Of a DNA stretch of 64,000 nucleotides, positions 1 to 11,600 are shown piece after piece. Each line of letters begins with the position of its first letter. Position 1 is the stretch's first letter. The notes below the pieces were generated by a model, which saw only the letters and a program-made list of their open reading frames with translations, had not been told where the DNA came from and ran no database searches. Made by a program: the position numbers and the translations under genes. The DNA is from Plumapathes pennacea (lineage: Eukaryota > Cnidaria > Anthozoa > Antipatharia > Myriopathidae). Location of the stretch: contig OZ038469.1 in the NCBI GenBank assembly GCA_964036295.1, positions 12,209,591 through 12,273,590 of the forward strand, written 5' to 3'.

Positions 1-1310
1 TAACAACCGCCACTCAGTTTTGGGCCATAATATAACCTGTTCTTCTTCACTTTGTGCTCTCACGAAGGCCTAACGCTTTGAACATCGGGAGTACATGCTG
101 TATGCAGTAAAGACTGGGCTGCACACCGAACTTAATCTGGTATGTTTCTGTGTTTTACCACTTGTAAGTTGACACAGACGAAAAATACTTGAGATTAGAA
201 CTCGCACATATTTTGATCTAGTCGCCTGCCGCAAATGCAAAGAGCTAAAAACGTCCCTTCACAAATGAGATTATATCTCCATCCGTTTAAAAAGCTAAGA
301 TTGGTCCCCGAGCTTTCCTCGGGTTCTCAATTAAATTCTTGCCTAGTCATATTCTCTTGATTCTTGTCCTACACCTTACTATATAAGCTGGTGTTGAAGT
401 TCATTTTAAACCTTACAACACTAGTGGCCTAAAAACGCGTCGAAAGAGGGATGCATTTACTACAGACGTACGATTAACTATACGTGTAAATTAGTCCAGT
501 TTCAAACGTTGGTCGGCACCCGAATACAAAGTGGCTCAAATTTTGCTAATTTGCATTAGGTTTGGCTCACTTTGAGGAGCGACGTTTGAAACGGGCCTCA
601 GCTTCAAAGCATAGTCGCATAATTATACGATAGTATACCGTGTAAAAATCGGTCTTTGTACAAAAGCACCTAGTGCTAATTCAATAAACATTTACACGTG
701 TATTTTAAAAGTTGGACCGTTATTCAAACGCCACTGAACAAATTTGGATCTGAAAAAGTCTGTGGAAAGTTACGGATACGTGTCTCCAATGAATAACAGC
801 AACAAGATGGCCTTGGAGTAAAGTTTGTCTTAATGTGTAGATAAAATGGTACAAGTTGTAAAATACTGACTTGTAGACTGTTTCATTGAATTGGCCCTTG
901 GATGGATAGCACATTTTCAACACAAGTCTGTCAGCATACCTCCGGAACAAAACGACAAATATCCAGATACTGCGCATAACAGGTAAAGTGTTCTGAAAGG
1001 CGGGCATAATTTGAACATAGCGATGTTGACAATGTTGATTGCACTGGTGTCCACTCTTCTAGGTCAATATTGCAATCTTCTTGAACCGTAAACTGTAGTA
1101 AAATATTGTGTGCTTTTGGACGATCATGAGGTCAGCAAAGTTTTCTTTAATATAGCTCTGACAATCTATCCAGTAACATTCTTGCCAGCCCTGCCCTTTA
1201 ACACTCTTTAGCAGGTGGGATAGACGGGTGGTCGCAACAATGTACGCACAGGCGCAAACTGCCAGCAATCTCTAGTCAATGGATATGTGACGGCTTGGCA
1301 AGGAGTTAAA
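1..1310. other. Non-coding DNA downstream of the first DMRT gene
   Basis: No open frame here shows a recognisable domain, and the short open frames look like chance. The right part is probably 3' untranslated or flanking sequence of the minus-strand DMRT gene that ends at 1751. I see nothing else to annotate. Confidence 0.5.
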
Positions 1311-1316
1311 TTTATT
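1311..1316 (-). promoter_or_regulatory. Candidate polyadenylation signal of the first DMRT gene
   Basis: TTTATT on the plus strand reads AATAAA on the minus strand, about 435 bases after the DMRT stop codon. A variant ATTAAA lies nearer, around 1420-1425. The choice between them is inference, because transcript ends cannot be seen here. Confidence 0.25.
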
Positions 1317-1382
1317 ACTCGAGCTTCTAAGTTTTTATGTTAAGACAACAAAGTCGTAGTGCTTGTTGTCAGCGAAAGTTGT

Positions 1383-1412
1383 GACATTACATCACAACTA
1401 TGATGTAATGTC
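1383..1412. repeat. Perfect 12-bp inverted repeat (hairpin) in the probable DMRT 3' region
   Basis: GACATTACATCA at 1383-1394 is exactly repeated in reverse complement at 1401-1412, with a 6-base loop between. It lies about 340 bases past the DMRT stop codon, so it could form a hairpin in the 3' UTR if the transcript extends this far. Confidence 0.6.
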
Positions 1413-1750
1413 TCCGAACTTTAATCGCGGTACATTTCCATGTGGCTGGTAAAAATATCTAAAAACAAAACCACGAAAAAAAAAAAAAAAAAAAAAAATC
1501 GCTCTCAGGCTGTGCTAACCGAGCGTTCCCACCAAATTGTGAATTACGCGTTTTTCCAGCTTACTTCTGAAACACGTTGTGATCCTTTTACCGGTGTCGA
1601 CGAACTGTGTTTACGGATTATAGGCAGTGTTATTAGAATGAACAATACTCAGAAGAGCTTTCATATGAGTGCTGGCAATGATGACAATTCAGACGTAGGT
1701 ACTATCGAGTTAAATTTGCCTTTGGCAGTGACAGGATCAATTCATTCGAC

Positions 1751-4700
1751 TCAAGCTTCTTTGAAGCATTTCCCACAGGAGCTGCAGAAATTGCTGCTCG
1801 GTGAACATTTGGTACCACAGTCCAGACAAACTTTGCCGATGATGTTTGAATGCTGTTGTTCATTGGACTTGGCGGTCATTTTGTAAGGAATATCGTTGTC
1901 GACGCTGCACTTTGGTCTGAGCCCGCACTTTTGATGCGCTACGTACTCAACCATCGGATACGGGTAGCGATGGGAACCATGGATAGGGTATACCGCTGGC
2001 CTCACTGCGCCGGGGTAAGTCGCACGAGCAGCCGAAGGAACGAACGAAGGGCGCATGCCCGGATTATACGGTAAAACAGGATACTCGGCGCTTTTCAATG
2101 CTGCGACAGCTTTTTCGTGACTAGGTAACACGCACTCGATTGCTCGAAGGGTGTTTCCATGGCAACCCTTGAGGATTAGTTCCATGACACTACTTTTCTG
2201 AGTCGGGAAGAGCCTGGCGAGCAGTTCCAGTGGAGGGATGCGTCCCCACTCTCTCGCGTGGGACTGGTACTCACCATTTTGGTTCATGACGTCGCTTTCG
2301 CCGTTGGTTTGTGAAGTCGGCGCGTTTTCATGATCGTCGCTGTTACTCCTGGACGCATGCGCGGGACTTTCACCTTGAGATGACCGCAGCTCATCATGTT
2401 TGTGGGCTTCGTCTTCGTAGAATACACTGTCCTCGCCGACTTCAGGGGGAGACGGATAGGACGAATCTGTGTCAGACAACTTTCGCTTCAGCCCTGAAAT
2501 ATGAGGGCAGAAACGAATTTATTCATGAGCGCCAAGAAAATTTGCGCCACAGAAGGTTACAACAATATTTTCCGGCATTTGCTACATGTATCCATTGTGG
2601 GTCTCATATATACCAACTAACTTTGCTTTCTGAGTTAGCGTTTCTGGAAGGGGGTTTTAGTCGGTGAGATAAAAGATAGCGCGTTCAAATTTTTTTGCCG
2701 ACAAAATAGTGACGACGCCCGTGAGACTCGACACTCGCCTCTTCTTAAGATCTGCAAAGGGACAAATCGCGAAGGAGCTCTTAAAACGAAGTGTGTCGTA
2801 CGGTTTACATTGCCATGTAAGACATATTGGAAACAGTACTAAAATAACATTTCTGGAAGGGATTAGGCTTTAGTCTGCTGGTTGCATCAGTGACCCGGCA
2901 TAAGATAGCTTGCCTATTGTGCGGGTTTTTTGTTCGATTCTTTTTCACCTTGACCGGCTTAGTTACTGAGCACAATATAGAAATTGAAACGCTCGTAAAA
3001 AGATGCTGAGTGGGTGGAGCAGCAAGCTAGACGGTCAGGACAATAGTTAGAAGAGTAAGACAGACACCAAATACTCCGACCAAGTTATCATCCGTAAACC
3101 TCTCTTCAAGCTGACCAGAAAGAAGGCAGTAGAGTGGTAGACTTCAACGGGATTGCGTATGCTTTCACCTGGGAACACTTTACAGCGGAATTCCGGTTAA
3201 TTTTCATCTTTGTAGTCCAGGAAACCAGACAGTATTTTCCCAGGGGTTTTCATTTAAGACACACAAATTACCCCTAACATTTCGCAATCAAAGACTCTTT
3301 CTCTTCAGTGAAAAAATATTTTTGGCGACGGATCTATTTGTTTTTCTCCTCCTTTATTGCTCTTCGTACTTTTACTGTAAAGCGCTGCTAACTGTAATCA
3401 CGATGATGCCATGCTGATGAACGTTTGAGAGAAGAATCAGGGGATGCTATGATTCCGTGTTGGTGATAATAAATTATATTGGAAAGTCAAATTCAACTCA
3501 TTCCATTTTACTTTGGAAGTTTGGGAGAACAAAACTGTTGATGCTTCAGCGACGGCCATCAGAGCGGAGAGACGGAAAGACAAAAAGACGGATACAGATT
3601 AACAGAAAAAAGCACCGCTTTCATCTACGAGAAGATTTGTGTAATAATTCTGTCCTGCACTTAGGGCTCTGTTGATTTACCTAAGCAGACGCGTCAATCA
3701 TGGCTACATTTATAGTCGCTTTGTCCGAAACTAAAACCGGAAAGAAACTGGCGAACGTAGCAAAATTGCTTTAGATTTTTCGGTTCAAATTTGTTATAAA
3801 AGCTGGAAAGCTCTTTTGACGGACTCGACTGCTAGACGACCAGTTTAGGACCATCGAAACTAAAATTATGGGGAGCCTTCAGTGACGTGACGCAAAATTC
3901 TTCTTAACAATATTTGCACTGTTTTCTCTGACCAGGACGACACTCGTACTCAGTAAACCGTACATTAGCTACAGCACTTCAACGAGTCAAAAGTCACAGC
4001 TTTTAGTAAGCCACCATCTCACTGTCCAACGTTACTTAAGATCCCCAGTGTATGAATACCTATGGCGCAGCAAGGATAAATATAAAACACTATTTAACCT
4101 GATCAACTTTCGCTGTGGCTCTGTGACCTACAGCATGAGTTGCGCACATAATTTTCAGAGAGTGTTACAGTTGAAGTATGCGTTTTGATGTCGCTAGAAA
4201 ATAATTCGTTTTAAAGATAATTGGACAGAGTTGCTCTAAAATTCTTTGTCTTAAAATAAACTTTTTCTTTCGTTGTGACGGTACGTATACAACGGGTACA
4301 CACACCTATAAATTTGAATCAACTTTTGGGAAAATCAGTAAAACGCCGTTTCTGTACCCGACTTGTCCGTTTCGGACAGTAAACACCAAAATACACAAAA
4401 GCGCGGTTTATAAGCAGCCGGAGTTGAACCATGGATAATTGTCTCGACGCTTCCGCCAGAGAACATTATTCAAAGAAGACACACAGCGATGTCACGGTTC
4501 ACATAGAAGCAACGTGTATTCGGAACTGTTGCGAACTGACAGCTCCAAATTTAAGGTCTTTTTTTCACTAACCTTGCGTCAGATTTGATGCACTTTCCTT
4601 AGTGGAATGACCCGACACTTGCATGGGATCGCTTGTCGTACTGCTGGAGAAATTATCGACCGGGTTGTTATTGATATCAGCGGGAAGTGGCTGGGACGGG

Positions 4701-4984
4701 TTGCCGGAATCCGGTGAGGTCCCGTACGCCAAGTGCCCCGCGGTTTCAGAGCCAAAAGGAACATCGTCTTCTTCCCGTTTCAGAGCAACTTGTGCCGCCA
4801 TTAACCTCTGCCGTTCGATGATGAGGCTGCATTTGGGGCAAGTACACTCTTTCCAGCTGCAGTAGCGCTTGTGCCCCTTGAGATACGAGATTATGCCGTG
4901 GTTTCTACAACGGGCACATCGCGGAGAGCGGATCAGGTTATCCGCCTCGCTAGTGTACCCTTTGTGCTGCTCGACTTCGCTCAT
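1751..4984 (-). CDS. DMRT: DMRT transcription factor with DM and DMA domains (two exons)
   Basis: Exon 1 is 4984-4573 and exon 2 is 2493-1751, together encoding 384 residues. Exon 1 ends GCAAG|GTTAGT and exon 2 follows a TTTCAG acceptor. The intron is phase 1 and splits a Gly codon at residue 138. The DM domain (about 20-72) has both zinc sites: C23, C26, H38, C42 and H29, C47, C49, C52, followed by the recognition helix ([12 protein letters not shown]). The DMA domain (about 226-264, [20 protein letters not shown]) marks the DMRT3/DMRTA/DMRT93B-like class. The tail has an unusual C-x2-C-x10-C-x2-C motif at 360-377. DM proteins bind DNA in the minor groove and regulate sexual or neural development, so a nuclear role is expected. 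The start is the first ATG; the frame stays open upstream to at least 5005, so a further 5' coding exon is possible. It lies tandem with the next DMRT gene on the same strand. Confidence 0.93.
2494..4572 (-). other. Intron of the first DMRT gene
   Basis: A 2079-bp phase-1 intron with GTTAGT donor (4572-4567) and TTTCAG acceptor (ending at 2494). I see no nested gene or clear mobile element in it. Confidence 0.85.
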
Positions 4985-5250
4985 GACGCCAGGATTGTTT
5001 TCCACGCGGAGACACTTGACTCGTTCTTCGCAACAGCCCGCCAGAAACTGTTAGTTTTGCAATTTGTGCTTTTGCAATTAATTACACTCAAACAGTTGAG
5101 ATATCACCTCTGGTGTCTTTGTCAGTAAATGTGTGCTTCTATTGTGAGCGAGGCGCTTCTGATTGGTTAAACCAGACTTTGCTTGTGACTGCTACTCATT
5201 AGATAGTGGCGTTTTTAATAAGACTCGCTTTATTTTGATGTTAATTTGCG
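4985..5250 (-). promoter_or_regulatory. Probable 5' UTR and promoter of the first DMRT gene
   Basis: This is the sequence directly upstream of the ATG at 4984. The minus strand has a CCAAT box inside GGTTTAACCAATCAG (CCAAT at 5166-5162), about 180 bases before the ATG. No TATA box stands out. The transcription start is not determinable from sequence alone. Confidence 0.35.
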
Positions 5251-5930
5251 GACACTTTGAAAGGTATGTCTGCTGTTGATAATCTGTGTTGGCGTAATTG
5301 GATTTCGCTTGATGGCGTAGACAAATGTAGGTTAAAAGTTTCGAGCTTAGAACTTTGTTTTGAAACTGTTTTTGTCCGAGCTTTCTGTTTACATCTGACG
5401 TACTTCATGTCAATGTCAACAGATACGGCGTTCAGCTTTTGAGAGCCGGGTGCTATGCCAAATCTTTTGTGATTGAAAAAGTCTGACAGCTTTTAGAAGC
5501 AATCTTTTGTGCAAACAACAATTGAATTTTGGCCGTATTGTTTCGGCTGTGATTGTTAATTCGGCATTTTGACAGGGGACTATTACAAATTACGGCAAGG
5601 ATTCCCGTCTATGTAAAAGACAAGTTGTTTTATGTTTCGTACCTTGCTTAATTTCCGCTAGTATGATTTTGAACAAGCCACTGAGTCTTGGCATACTTTC
5701 GGATAAACTAAGGCACACTCCGAATCACGCAACAAACTTGTCACTGCGTTAGTTATGAATTTTATACAGTATACCTTCTTTTTCATGGTGCATTGAAGTT
5801 TGTGTACGAGAATAGAAGCAATCTAAATTCTAAATTCTCTTACTAATTTTGTTGGCTGTTAGTTTAGACTTCCTGATGGAACTTCCAGATCTCATGACCA
5901 CAAAGGTAATCGACAAATACTTTGTTGAGT
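5251..5930. other. Intergenic DNA, nothing recognised
   Basis: It lies between the putative DMRT promoter and the trinucleotide tract. No domain-bearing frame or structured repeat is visible. Confidence 0.4.
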
Positions 5931-5943
5931 AATAGTAATAATA

Positions 5944-6000
<57 letters not shown>

Positions 6001-6041
6001 GTAAAAATAATAATACTAATAAAAATAACAACAACAACAAC

Positions 6042-6094
<53 letters not shown>

Positions 6095-6110
6095 TAACAA
6101 TAATAACTGA
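5931..6110. repeat. (AAT)n trinucleotide microsatellite
   Basis: About 180 bases of AAT repeats, interrupted by a short AAC stretch near 6027-6041 and a few AAAAAT or AGT units. It creates artificial poly-Asn and poly-Leu frames that are not genes. Confidence 0.97.
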
Positions 6111-6294
6111 TACTATATGTGGTAACCATATTTTTCAAGCCTCCTGGTCATGTCTAACAAGCGTTGCACGAACTGCAATTTCGATAAAATTCCGTTTCTA
6201 ATTTGTCAGCAATGACCGCTGACTCAAAACACTGCGGTGAGACACCGATTCACGTCCCGATAATATCGAGGCCAAAAAATTAACCCCCTACAAA

Positions 6295-6314
6295 AATATA
6301 TATATATATATATT
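6295..6314. repeat. (TA)n microsatellite
   Basis: A short alternating TA run within AT-rich intergenic DNA. Confidence 0.9.
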
Positions 6315-6738
6315 TTCAAAAAAGGTTGACCCTCAAATAGGCAAATACCACGACCGAAAGGGACATTGGGATTCGTGATTAATTTCAGCTTGCTTACTGA
6401 ATAGCCAAGAATTTTAGGCAAATATATATTTTGTCTCCACTTCACAACTGCAGTAAACACACTGCACTAAGGGCAAATAAGTTTATTTGGGGAGGGCCAG
6501 GTGAGAACCAACCCGAACCACGGTACAAGTAAAACAATTCTCTCCCTACATAAACATCTTTACATACAGTGTAACCTTCCCTTGTGGATACGAGAAGATA
6601 TAAGGGAATACCGATCGAAGTAAACATGCCTTACTTCACATGCATTTGTGCTAGAAACTATCAGGAAAACTACCAGACAGATGTCAAACAAATTGCCATT
6701 GAGGCTGGAAAGTAAACAGAGCGTTTGGTATTCTTTAT

Positions 6739-6836
6739 CCCCCTTTTTTGTCAGGTAGACTGCCAGTTAGGCTGGGGAATTCCAAAACACTTGTCCCCCT
6801 TTTTTGTGTCAGATAGACAGCCAGTTAGGCTTGGGC
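6739..6836. repeat. Diverged ~40-bp tandem duplication with a C5T6 start
   Basis: Two copies (6739-6778 and 6795-6836) each begin CCCCCTTTTTTG, continue with GTCAGRTAGAC and end with GCCAGTTAGGCT. They differ by a small insertion and a few substitutions. Confidence 0.8.
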
Positions 6837-7352
6837 GTTTTTCTTTCTTTCTTTCTTATTTTATAACTCAAGTGCCAAATGGAAGGAGACCAGAGTACTA
6901 GCTAAAGGAGCTGAGCAACCGCTAACAAAAGGGGTGCGGTTAGAACGGAGGTCAGAAAAAACCTGCCACGAAAAACCCCGTGGGAAAAAACGTGACAGGA
7001 AATCTGAGTAGGAGCCAAGGTTCGAGCTCCAAAAAATTGGTAGCCCATCCTACGAAGGCTTTACATAAAAGAATCGTCCTTATCTACGGAACCTAGAAAA
7101 ATAAAGATATACAAGCAAAAATAAATAAAACTAAAAAGCGCTACCTGAACGCGGTCGGTTCGTAGGCCTAGATGACAGCCACGTGCTATACTCTCCTATA
7201 TATACCCCTACGTACTACCCATAATGCTCCGGCCTGAGACCCAGACCACGTTGTATCTCGTGCCGCCAAAATATTTATTTCAGCCTTATTCGCAGGCTCA
7301 TTCGTCAGGAATAACATTATTCTCCAGCGAAGTTCACACTCTACGCACACGA
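6837..7352. other. Intergenic DNA, possible old repeat debris
   Basis: It contains a short CTTT run (about 6840-6856) and an imperfect inverted repeat (CCTGCCACG with CGTGACAGG, about 6970-7000). No coding similarity is recognised. Confidence 0.35.
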
Positions 7353-7401
7353 CGTATATATATATATATATACGTATATATACATATATATACATATATA
7401 T
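7353..7401. repeat. (TA)n / TACATA microsatellite
   Basis: Alternating TA units broken by CG and CA steps. It generates a spurious Tyr-Ile frame on both strands. Confidence 0.92.
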
Positions 7402-8140
7402 TACAATTGCGTATTGTTGTGTTATCGAGAAAGTAACGCACAAGGTCCGGACGGTGTTTCATCGCACTGGGTACAAGCGCGCAGGCAAAGGATCATGTTT
7501 TTCTTTAATTATTATCTTGAGTTATGTGTGCAGGGTTCTAATTTCCGATTACATGGACGTGAATGAATTGAGCCACAAGTAAACCCAAAGGTAGACCCTT
7601 TATTGAACATCTACTATTAGTAATATTAGCTATAGATTATTTGCAACTATCTGATCTTAAGCTAACACAAAACTCTCCTTCGTACATCTTTATATTAAAC
7701 AGTAGAAACATCTTCACCATAAACTAATCATATTTAATGCCTGTGATTTTTGTAAGATTGACTTCTATGTAATATCGATTACTTCATACTAAAATTAATT
7801 ACTCCAAATATATAACTACACGCGTCATCTGCTGTACAGAAGCTGAATGTACAAAGCAATAACAGTCCGCTTGTATAAAATAACATAAAATCTAGGTACA
7901 ATTCAGTCCCTCGCTCGCGGTTAAGTTGGCGTCTACGTCAACCTGGCGGGACCTGGTACGAAATACGATCTCTGTGAATTTATTTAACCGCCATCTCTCT
8001 TGTATTACTCTTGCCTAACAAATAACAATAAGAATTATATAAAGTACAATGGAAAAACCGAATGTGTTCGGTGGACGGAAATTATTTGGAATCCAATTCC
8101 ATACTGTGGAAATTCCTTTTCTTGGAATTCTTATTCTATG
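7402..8140. other. AT-rich intergenic DNA, nothing recognised
   Basis: No domain-bearing frame is visible. The sequence leads into the 97-bp tandem duplication. Confidence 0.4.
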
Positions 8141-8334
8141 TTATTGAATAAGTCCAATTTTTCCAGGAATAAGAGGTGCGGAGAAGTATTTGAATTTAAT
8201 TATCAGGAATTTGCAAATAAGTTGATCAAAGGACGCTTTATTGAATAAGTCCAATTTTTCCAGGAATAAGAGGTGCGGAGAAGTATTTGAATTTAATTAT
8301 CAGGAATTTGCAAATAAGTTGATCAAAGGACGCT
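8141..8334. repeat. Perfect tandem duplication of a 97-bp unit
   Basis: Unit 1 (8141-8237) and unit 2 (8238-8334) both start TTATTGAATAAGTCCAATTT and end GATCAAAGGACGCT. I see no differences by eye, so the duplication is recent or is an assembly artefact. The junction contains TTTATT (8237-8242), a possible minus-strand AATAAA about 390 bases after the second DMRT stop codon. Confidence 0.95.
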
Positions 8335-8631
8335 GTGCCTTGCATTAACTCACCTAATCCCATCGTAAAAAAAGTCTATTAAAAAGGACGAAATATTCCT
8401 TGTCGCAGACGAAGAGTTCGGCTTTATGGACCCCCCTTTTTTTGTTCTAACTGTTTTCGCGCTGTCAATCGACTTCTCCGTTTGGTTTTATGTCCAACAA
8501 ATTATAACTCAGGTTGGTACTTTTGTTTTTTTCTGTCAGTGACACCCAGACATTTCCAGATAAAAACTAATCAATTTATACGCACTAAAAGTCCTCTTTC
8601 TCTTCTAAAACGTCTATAAATAAAGTTCGCC

Positions 8632-11600
8632 TCACTCCTTCTTTGTTCTTGAATCTTCCGAGAGGGAATTCGTGGCGTCGTGTTTCGGTGAGCAACGGGG
8701 CGAGATCCTGGGGGAGGGGGATCTATCATTCTTGATTGAAGACAGCGCACCTGGGAAGACTCGTCCCATGGAGCTCATCGTCATGAGGGCGGCGGTCGCA
8801 GAGCGGATGCCCTGCCCACTGTAACTGCGCATGTCTTCAAGATGGGATACTGGCATGCGTGGGACTGGGGGCGAGCCACGCTCAAGCATTGGCGGTTTAC
8901 CGATTGGGGGAGCCTCGAGGAACTCTGATTTGCCGTCCTTCATGTGATTTAACGAGCCAGGCAGCTGGCCAATCCCGGGGTAGTATACACATCCGGGACA
9001 CTGACCACTGGCGCACGACACAGCTGCGTGGTACTCTGCCGGGCTCATGGGAAGACCAGGAGGGATTGTGGGAGAAAGTGGTGTGAAGGCCGGGAAGCCA
9101 TTAGGTATTGGGGAACTGGGGAAGATACCACGTGGGCCGGATGCAGCGGCAATCATTTGTCCCCTGGCAATGGCTTCTTCGTGACTCGGTAAAACTGTTT
9201 CGATAGTCTGCACAATATCGCCTCCGCAGCCCTTCAGAATCAAGTCCAAGACATTCCTCTTCTGCTCTGGAAAGAGCCGACTTAGGATGTTCATGTATCG
9301 AGTGTGTTCAGAAGGGCCCATGAATTTCCGATCGTCTCCGTTTGCCAAATTTATGTTCTCGGGCTTGCGTCGCTTTGTTTCCGGTGACGCTCGGTTTTTG
9401 TCGCTTCTTCGCTCTTCATCTTCGTCAGGTCGGTCTCGTTTCCACTTAGAGATCAGTGGCTCGTTGTTGCTGTCCATGGGTGATTCTAAATGAAAACAAT
9501 AAGTTAAAGTTAGCGAAAGGTTGCACTTATAGTCAAAAAAGGACGTGGTACAGAAAAAATATCTTTGTTTGCATCATGACTTATGTGATACGCTGTTTTT
9601 ACCACTATTGCACAAAGAAAACACATGAACCTCTGCAAAACATGCAATATTTCGCCTGTCGAAATATCCTCTTACCACAAAAGCGACGTCGCTTAAATTG
9701 ACAAATTTGCTTCAATGATCATACACTTAGGGCTACAACGTGGCTCAAATTCTGACTCTTAGAGGCTGAGAATTCACGCCTCTAAATAGGATGCTAACTA
9801 CCACGAGTCCAATATGCGTCATTTGTTTTGCTTCCTGTATCGAAATGACAAGCTCGTAACGCAATCATAAAATTATCACTGCATCGACCATAAACACTCC
9901 ACGTGGAGCCACAATATAAATATCGCAATATCCTCTCCATTACATTTCTTGATAACTGTTAAATGTAATTTGACACTTGTCGGACAAGTTGAGACCAGTA
10001 TTAAAGGTTCCAACCTCTCAAAGCAATCCAGAATATTGCTCATCCTTACTGCAAGCACTAATTATAAGGTTTTAGTGCATTCGTTGGGTTCACACCAACA
10101 ATTTCCATGGTGTAAAAGTAACACACTGTATTTGTTCAATAGAAAGTTGAAACATGAAAGGGATCTGTGTCAGAGAGATGACGTAAGAAAAACTGTTATT
10201 GTGGTTCGTGATTGGCTTGGCGACACACGTCCTTGAAACGTCTCGAAAACTTAAAAGATCACAGGCGGAAGATGTTTCGAATTCCTTACTTGACTAGGAG
10301 TATTGATAACGTTTCTTTTCGATAAGATATATATTCTACATAGTGGTAGTGCGGAATTTTAAAGAGCTAAAACCACTGTCAAGAGCTCAACACAGAGAAG
10401 CTTCATGAACTCTGAACGGACAAATGAACTACTAGAACGAGAAGCCGTTGCTGTGAGTACATTTTACTGTTATGTTTCTTGGTTGCTACCGTGAAGAATT
10501 CGGCGTTTTCTTTTAAAGTTTGAATCTGGATAAAGAAGCAACATGTTAAGCCAAAGACAGTGGATTTAGCGTAAGTTTTGTTAATACATCTCTGGCTGAA
10601 GTTCAACGTCACGTGTCGACACAAATGCATCTCAAAGTTCCTATTAATATCTCTGATTTCGATGTCATAGTAACTGCACTCATACAACAGATTCATTCTT
10701 CTAGCTCATAATCAGTTTTTTTTTAGGCCTGGCCACTTCGGTTTATACATCTGTAGCAGGTAGTTACCATGCCGTGAGATTAGAGGCAATCTGAGGCAAT
10801 TTACATACGGCAATATTGAGATTGCTTGTGTGCCCTATAAATGTTTCCCCAAATTTTACAGAGATCTGCTCGGTCAGTCCACAAAGCGTTAGACCTGTAT
10901 CCAGAGCTATGGCATAGACATAAGTAGACCAACTCGAGGCAGCTGAACGAAGTACAAGAAGTGGCACGCAAACAGCTAATTATGCGAATTACGTAGAGAT
11001 TTCTAGTCGCACCGAAGCCACTTCTATTCAAAATAATCGTGAATGGCTAGGTGTCAGCAAAATAAAGCGAACTACGGGACTCACTTTGAGTTTTCGCCAA
11101 CGTGGACTTTGCCAAGTACTCGGAACTACGGTATTGACTGTTTTCGTGACAGAGTTATGTAAATAATCCACCAGTCACTTCGCAACTTGTCACTCAGGTA
11201 ATCAACTATGGAAAACACTTGAAAATCATTCGAGAAAGTATGGATCACGCGAGTACTTGACACACTTAACCTGAAGTGAATGACAGTGTGAACCTATTGA
11301 CTAAGCCGCGTTGTTTTCAAAACGTAGATGTGACTTCTGTCTTACAAGTTCCTCGTTGAATACGACGATTGATTACCTATCATTTACGACGCGATATTAA
11401 AATTGCTTTTCTTTCTTAAGTGCTGATGCGGAACCAAGGATTGCGGCCCGGTTTGCAGTTTATATGTGAAGGGAAAATAAGCCAACAAAAGCTATTGTCA
11501 AAGCCATTGCTATATCCGTTGATTTCTTAGATGACTGCATGATGGATGGGAACGTGTTCGTATCTTCTTTGACAGCAAATTAGACGGGGCGACTATTAAT

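Noticed and set aside
5864-6110. Poly-Leu and poly-Asn open frames
   Set aside because: They are translations of the AAT microsatellite.
7015-7035. tRNA-like B box (GGTTCGAGCTCC)
   Set aside because: No cloverleaf or properly spaced A box, so neither a tRNA gene nor a SINE can be supported.
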